This document shows, one piece after another, positions 33,336-35,293 of a stretch of DNA of 35,293 nucleotides (position 1 is its first letter; each line of letters begins with the position of its first letter). Both the position numbers and the translations under genes were made by a program. A model generated the notes under the pieces. That model had not been told where the DNA came from. It did not search any database and saw only the letters and a list, made by a program, of their open reading frames with translations. The DNA is from Paenibacillaceae bacterium (GTDB lineage Bacteria; Bacillota; Clostridia; Lachnospirales; Lachnospiraceae), in contig SVDS01000041.1 of the NCBI GenBank assembly GCA_015057715.1, positions 1 through 35,293 of the forward strand, given 5' to 3'.

Positions 33336-33389
33336 TTTACATACCCTCACTTTATGATATAGTATTTACTGTGTGACCCGTGGAAGGTA

Positions 33390-33403
33390 TGATTGGCCAA
33401 TCA
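33390..33403. repeat. Perfect 14-bp palindrome in the mtlA-like leader
   Basis: TGATTGGCCAATCA is perfectly self-complementary. It lies shortly after the predicted transcription start of the mtlA-like gene, where a repressor site could sit. There is no counterpart at the EIIA promoter. Confidence 0.5.
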
Positions 33404-33421
33404 ATTCCTTTTCATAGACCT

Positions 33422-33491
33422 ATTATAATCAATGTGAGGTTTAAATTTCAACACGAAGTAACTGGGATTTGGCGCTAGTTTTAGCGCCAAA
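33422..33491 (-). promoter_or_regulatory. mtlA-like promoter with TTTGGC/GCCAAA operator
   Basis: On the minus strand TTGAAA (33451-33446) and TATAAT (33427-33422) are 18 bp apart. A nearly perfect palindrome, TTTGGCGCTA-N4-TAGCGCCAAA (33468-33491), lies 16 bp upstream of the -35. It resembles the TTG...CAA MtlR sites described in bacilli. The EIIA promoter has the same architecture. Confidence 0.82.
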
Positions 33492-33524
33492 TATTAAAAA
33501 CCATAATCAGCTGTCTGTTTATCC

Positions 33525-33576
33525 ATAAAAAAAGATGCCGCGTGACAGCTGATTTACAGCTGGAAGCGGCATCTTT
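33525..33576 (-). terminator. metK terminator
   Basis: AAAGATGCCGC (33531-33541) pairs with GCGGCATCTTT (33566-33576), with CAGCTG/CAGCTG pairing inside. On the minus strand it ends in a T run. It lies 12 bp after the metK stop and upstream of the PTS promoter. Confidence 0.9.
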
Positions 33577-33588
33577 CTGATGTCATTA

Positions 33589-34776
33589 TTATAAATATGA
33601 TTTTAACATGGAAACCTTATCAAGCTTCTCCCATGGCAGATCTAAATCGTTTCTTCCAAAATGACCATAAGCAGCAGTCTGCTTATAAATCGGACGGCGT
33701 AAATCCAGCATCTTAATAATTCCAGCAGGACGTAAGTCGAAGTTTTCCCGGACAATCTCAACCAGCTTTTCATTGCTCAGTTTACCGGTTCCAAAGGTAT
33801 CAACCATGATGGAGGTAGGGTGAGCAACTCCAATGGCATAGGACAGCTGAATCTCGCACTTATCGGCAAGGCCTGCTGCCACAATGTTCTTTGCAACGTA
33901 ACGGGCTGCATAAGCGGCTGAACGGTCTACCTTGGTGCAGTCCTTTCCGGAGAATGCTCCGCCGCCGTGACGTGCATAACCGCCATAGGTGTCTACAATG
34001 ATCTTACGACCAGTAAGACCGCTGTCTCCATGAGGTCCGCCGATTACAAAACGACCGGTAGGATTAATGAAAAATTTAGTATGATCATCAACCAGTTCAG
34101 CAGGAATGATCTCATCAAATACATATTTCTTAATATCTTTGTGGATCTGTTCCTGGCTGACATCTTCATCATGCTGGGTAGATAATACTACCGCATCAAG
34201 GCGAAGAGGCTTGCCGTTCTCATCGTATTCTACTGTCACCTGGGTTTTTCCATCGGGACGAAGATACGTTAACGTTCCGTTCTTACGAACTTTTGTCAGC
34301 TGAAGTGCAAGCTTATGAGCCAGAGCAATTGGATATGGCATATATTCTTCTGTCTCGTTGCTGGCGTAACCGAACATCATACCCTGATCTCCGGCTCCAA
34401 TGGCATCGATTTCTTTGTCTGACATCTTGTTTTCTTTTGCTTCCAGGGCGCGATCTACACCCATAGCAATATCCTGGGACTGCTCATCAAGAGCAACAAT
34501 CACACCGCAGGTGTCACAGTCAAAACCATATTTTGCACGGTCATAACCAATTTCTCTTACTGTTTCACGCACTACTTTCTGAATGTCTACATATGCCTGG
34601 GTTGTGATCTCACCCATAACCATAACAAGACCGGTAGTAGTACAGGTCTCACAGGCTACCCTGCTCATGGGGTCCTGTTTTAACATCTCATCAAGAATTG
34701 CATCTGAAATCTGATCACACATTTTATCCGGATGTCCTTCAGTAACGGATTCTGATGTAAATAATAATTTTTCCAT
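33589..34776 (-). CDS. metK: S-adenosylmethionine synthetase
   Basis: MetK makes S-adenosylmethionine from methionine and ATP. The 395-residue protein has the family's ATP-site motifs: [18 protein letters not shown] (His15), [12 protein letters not shown] and [20 protein letters not shown], plus the metal/phosphate residues around them. The length is normal and it is complete. The ATG follows GAGGAAATG. A SAM-I riboswitch and terminator precede it, so it is shut down when SAM is plentiful. Confidence 0.98.
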   Translation of the reverse strand: MEKLLFTSESVTEGHPDKMCDQISDAILDEMLKQDPMSRVACETCTTTGLVMVMGEITTQAYVDIQKVVRETVREIGYDRAKYGFDCDTCGVIVALDEQSQDIAMGVDRALEAKENKMSDKEIDAIGAGDQGMMFGYASNETEEYMPYPIALAHKLALQLTKVRKNGTLTYLRPDGKTQVTVEYDENGKPLRLDAVVLSTQHDEDVSQEQIHKDIKKYVFDEIIPAELVDDHTKFFINPTGRFVIGGPHGDSGLTGRKIIVDTYGGYARHGGGAFSGKDCTKVDRSAAYAARYVAKNIVAAGLADKCEIQLSYAIGVAHPTSIMVDTFGTGKLSNEKLVEIVRENFDLRPAGIIKMLDLRRPIYKQTAAYGHFGRNDLDLPWEKLDKVSMLKSYL

Positions 34777-34820
34777 GTTGTCATTTCCTCCTCTACTTTA
34801 CATGGGGGAATAACAAAAAG

Positions 34821-34843
34821 AAAAGTCCGCAGCAACGCGGACT
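34821..34843 (-). terminator. Expression-platform terminator of the SAM riboswitch
   Basis: AGTCCGC (34824-34830) pairs with GCGGACT (34837-34843), and the minus strand continues TTTTCTTTTT. It lies between the aptamer and the metK ribosome site, the position expected for transcription control by SAM. Confidence 0.9.
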
Positions 34844-34865
34844 TGATTCATATTTGTATCAAATC

Positions 34866-34991
34866 CTCTTATTGCTCGATTTCTCGCTCAGGTTGGCACC
34901 TTCCGGACGTTTTTTATGGTTAAAAACCACAAAACCGACTGGGGTTGCCGTGACTTCACAGATCCTTTGTATCTCCATCACTCTGAATAAG
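34866..34991 (-). promoter_or_regulatory. SAM-I (S-box) riboswitch aptamer
   Basis: On the minus strand the aptamer begins CTTATTCAGAG and ends CAATAAGAG, which pair as P1. Conserved S-box elements lie between: GATGGAGATACAAAGGATC, TGAAGTCACGGCAACC and GGAAGGTGCCAACCTGAGCG. Together with the terminator at 34821-34843 this is a complete SAM-sensing transcriptional OFF switch for metK. Confidence 0.96.
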
Positions 34992-35049
34992 GGATATTAC
35001 GACTTTTCATTTGTTATTCAATTTTAGCAGTAACAATATCTGCTTTTTC

Positions 35050-35078
35050 ATTCTACTCTAATAACGGACATATGTCAA
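35050..35078 (-). promoter_or_regulatory. metK riboswitch promoter
   Basis: TTGACA (35078-35073) and TAGAAT (35055-35050) on the minus strand are 17 bp apart, about 60 bp upstream of the aptamer. A near-consensus constitutive promoter. Confidence 0.75.
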
Positions 35079-35102
35079 TAGTCCAGTGTTTTTTCTGTCA
35101 GG

Positions 35103-35293
35103 TCAGTCCCAAAGCTTTTCGGGGTAAAGACCAGCGGCTTTAAAACCTGCAATTGCGTCCACAACCGTCTTTTTATCTTCCTGATAAGTGACACCATACC
35201 AGCGGTCTGTACTTTTTAAAACAGTTACCTCTGCTTTTTCCTCTTTTAGCAGCTCATCTACCACAAAGGGAAGAAAGTATTCGCATTTAAGAG
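35103..35293 (-). CDS. Sugar-nucleotidyltransferase-like protein (partial, C-terminal end only)
   Basis: Only the last 63 codons are in the window, ending in TGA at 35103-35105. The peptide includes KCEYFLPFVVDELLKEE, STDRWYGVTYQEDKKTV and AAGLYPEKLWD. This resembles the C-terminus of NDP-sugar nucleotidyltransferase-like proteins common in Firmicutes and Bacteroides. That family adds NTP to a sugar phosphate, but the catalytic N-terminal part lies outside, so the call is tentative. Confidence 0.6.
   Translation of the reverse strand, partial: LKCEYFLPFVVDELLKEEKAEVTVLKSTDRWYGVTYQEDKKTVVDAIAGFKAAGLYPEKLWD

Noticed and set aside
1-35293. CRISPR arrays, tRNA or rRNA genes, prophage or IS genes
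   Set aside because: No regularly spaced repeats, tRNA-like cloverleaf, integrase or transposase sequence was seen anywhere in the window.

Overview
The window reads as chromosome of a low- to mid-GC Gram-positive anaerobe, most likely a Lachnospiraceae (Clostridium cluster XIVa) member such as a Lacrimispora, Hungatella or Enterocloster relative. This is inferred from protein style, strong AGGAGG-type ribosome sites, A/T-rich TTGACA/TATAAT promoters, rho-independent terminators and YesM/YesN regulation. No tool-based taxonomy was possible. Genes are densely packed and mostly on the minus strand. I see no IS, phage, CRISPR or tRNA.

Region 1 (1-10125) is a near-complete myo-inositol catabolic locus on the minus strand. 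iolJ and iolA come first, then a LacI-type regulator, then iolC-iolD-iolB-iolE-iolG, with iolG cut by the window edge. A DeoR-type regulator (IolR-like) is divergent from iolJ. Promoters can be read for iolJ, the DeoR gene, the LacI gene and iolC. The last two carry GCACGC/GCGTGC inverted repeats.

Region 2 (10122-18293) is a carbohydrate scavenging locus: a cytoplasmic GH28-family hydrolase, two ABC permeases, a lipoprotein solute-binding protein, and a divergent YesM/YesN-type two-component pair. The solute-binding protein promoter has two copies of CCGAGTT spaced exactly 21 bp, abutting the -35, the layout expected for an AraC-type activator such as YesN. There is no ATPase gene, so a shared MsmX-like ATPase is presumed.

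Region 3 (18361-22374) is a three-gene operon of a TIM-barrel sugar epimerase/isomerase and two Gfo/Idh/MocA dehydrogenases. It is divergent from an AraC regulator, and the intergenic gap again holds a 21-bp-spaced direct repeat abutting the -35. The gene set suggests oxidation-epimerisation-reduction (or elimination) chemistry on a sugar, glycoside or inositol.

Region 4 (22388-25331) is an OmpR-type response regulator, its membrane histidine kinase, and a DUF6062-like protein with two Cys/His modules.

Region 5 (25551-33335) is an unusual PTS locus: two tandem mannitol-type EIICB proteins, an MtlR-type PRD activator, a single EIIA, a 1-phosphofructokinase-type kinase and a SorE-like (L-sorbose-1-phosphate reductase family) zinc dehydrogenase. 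No mtlD is present. The two promoters of this locus share one architecture down to the base pair (TTTGGC/GCCAAA palindrome, 16 bp, TTGAAA, 18 bp, TATAAT), which strongly suggests a common regulon operated by the encoded MtlR-like protein.

Region 6 (33525-35293) is metK under a SAM-I riboswitch with its terminator, then the 3' end of a sugar-nucleotidyltransferase-like gene.
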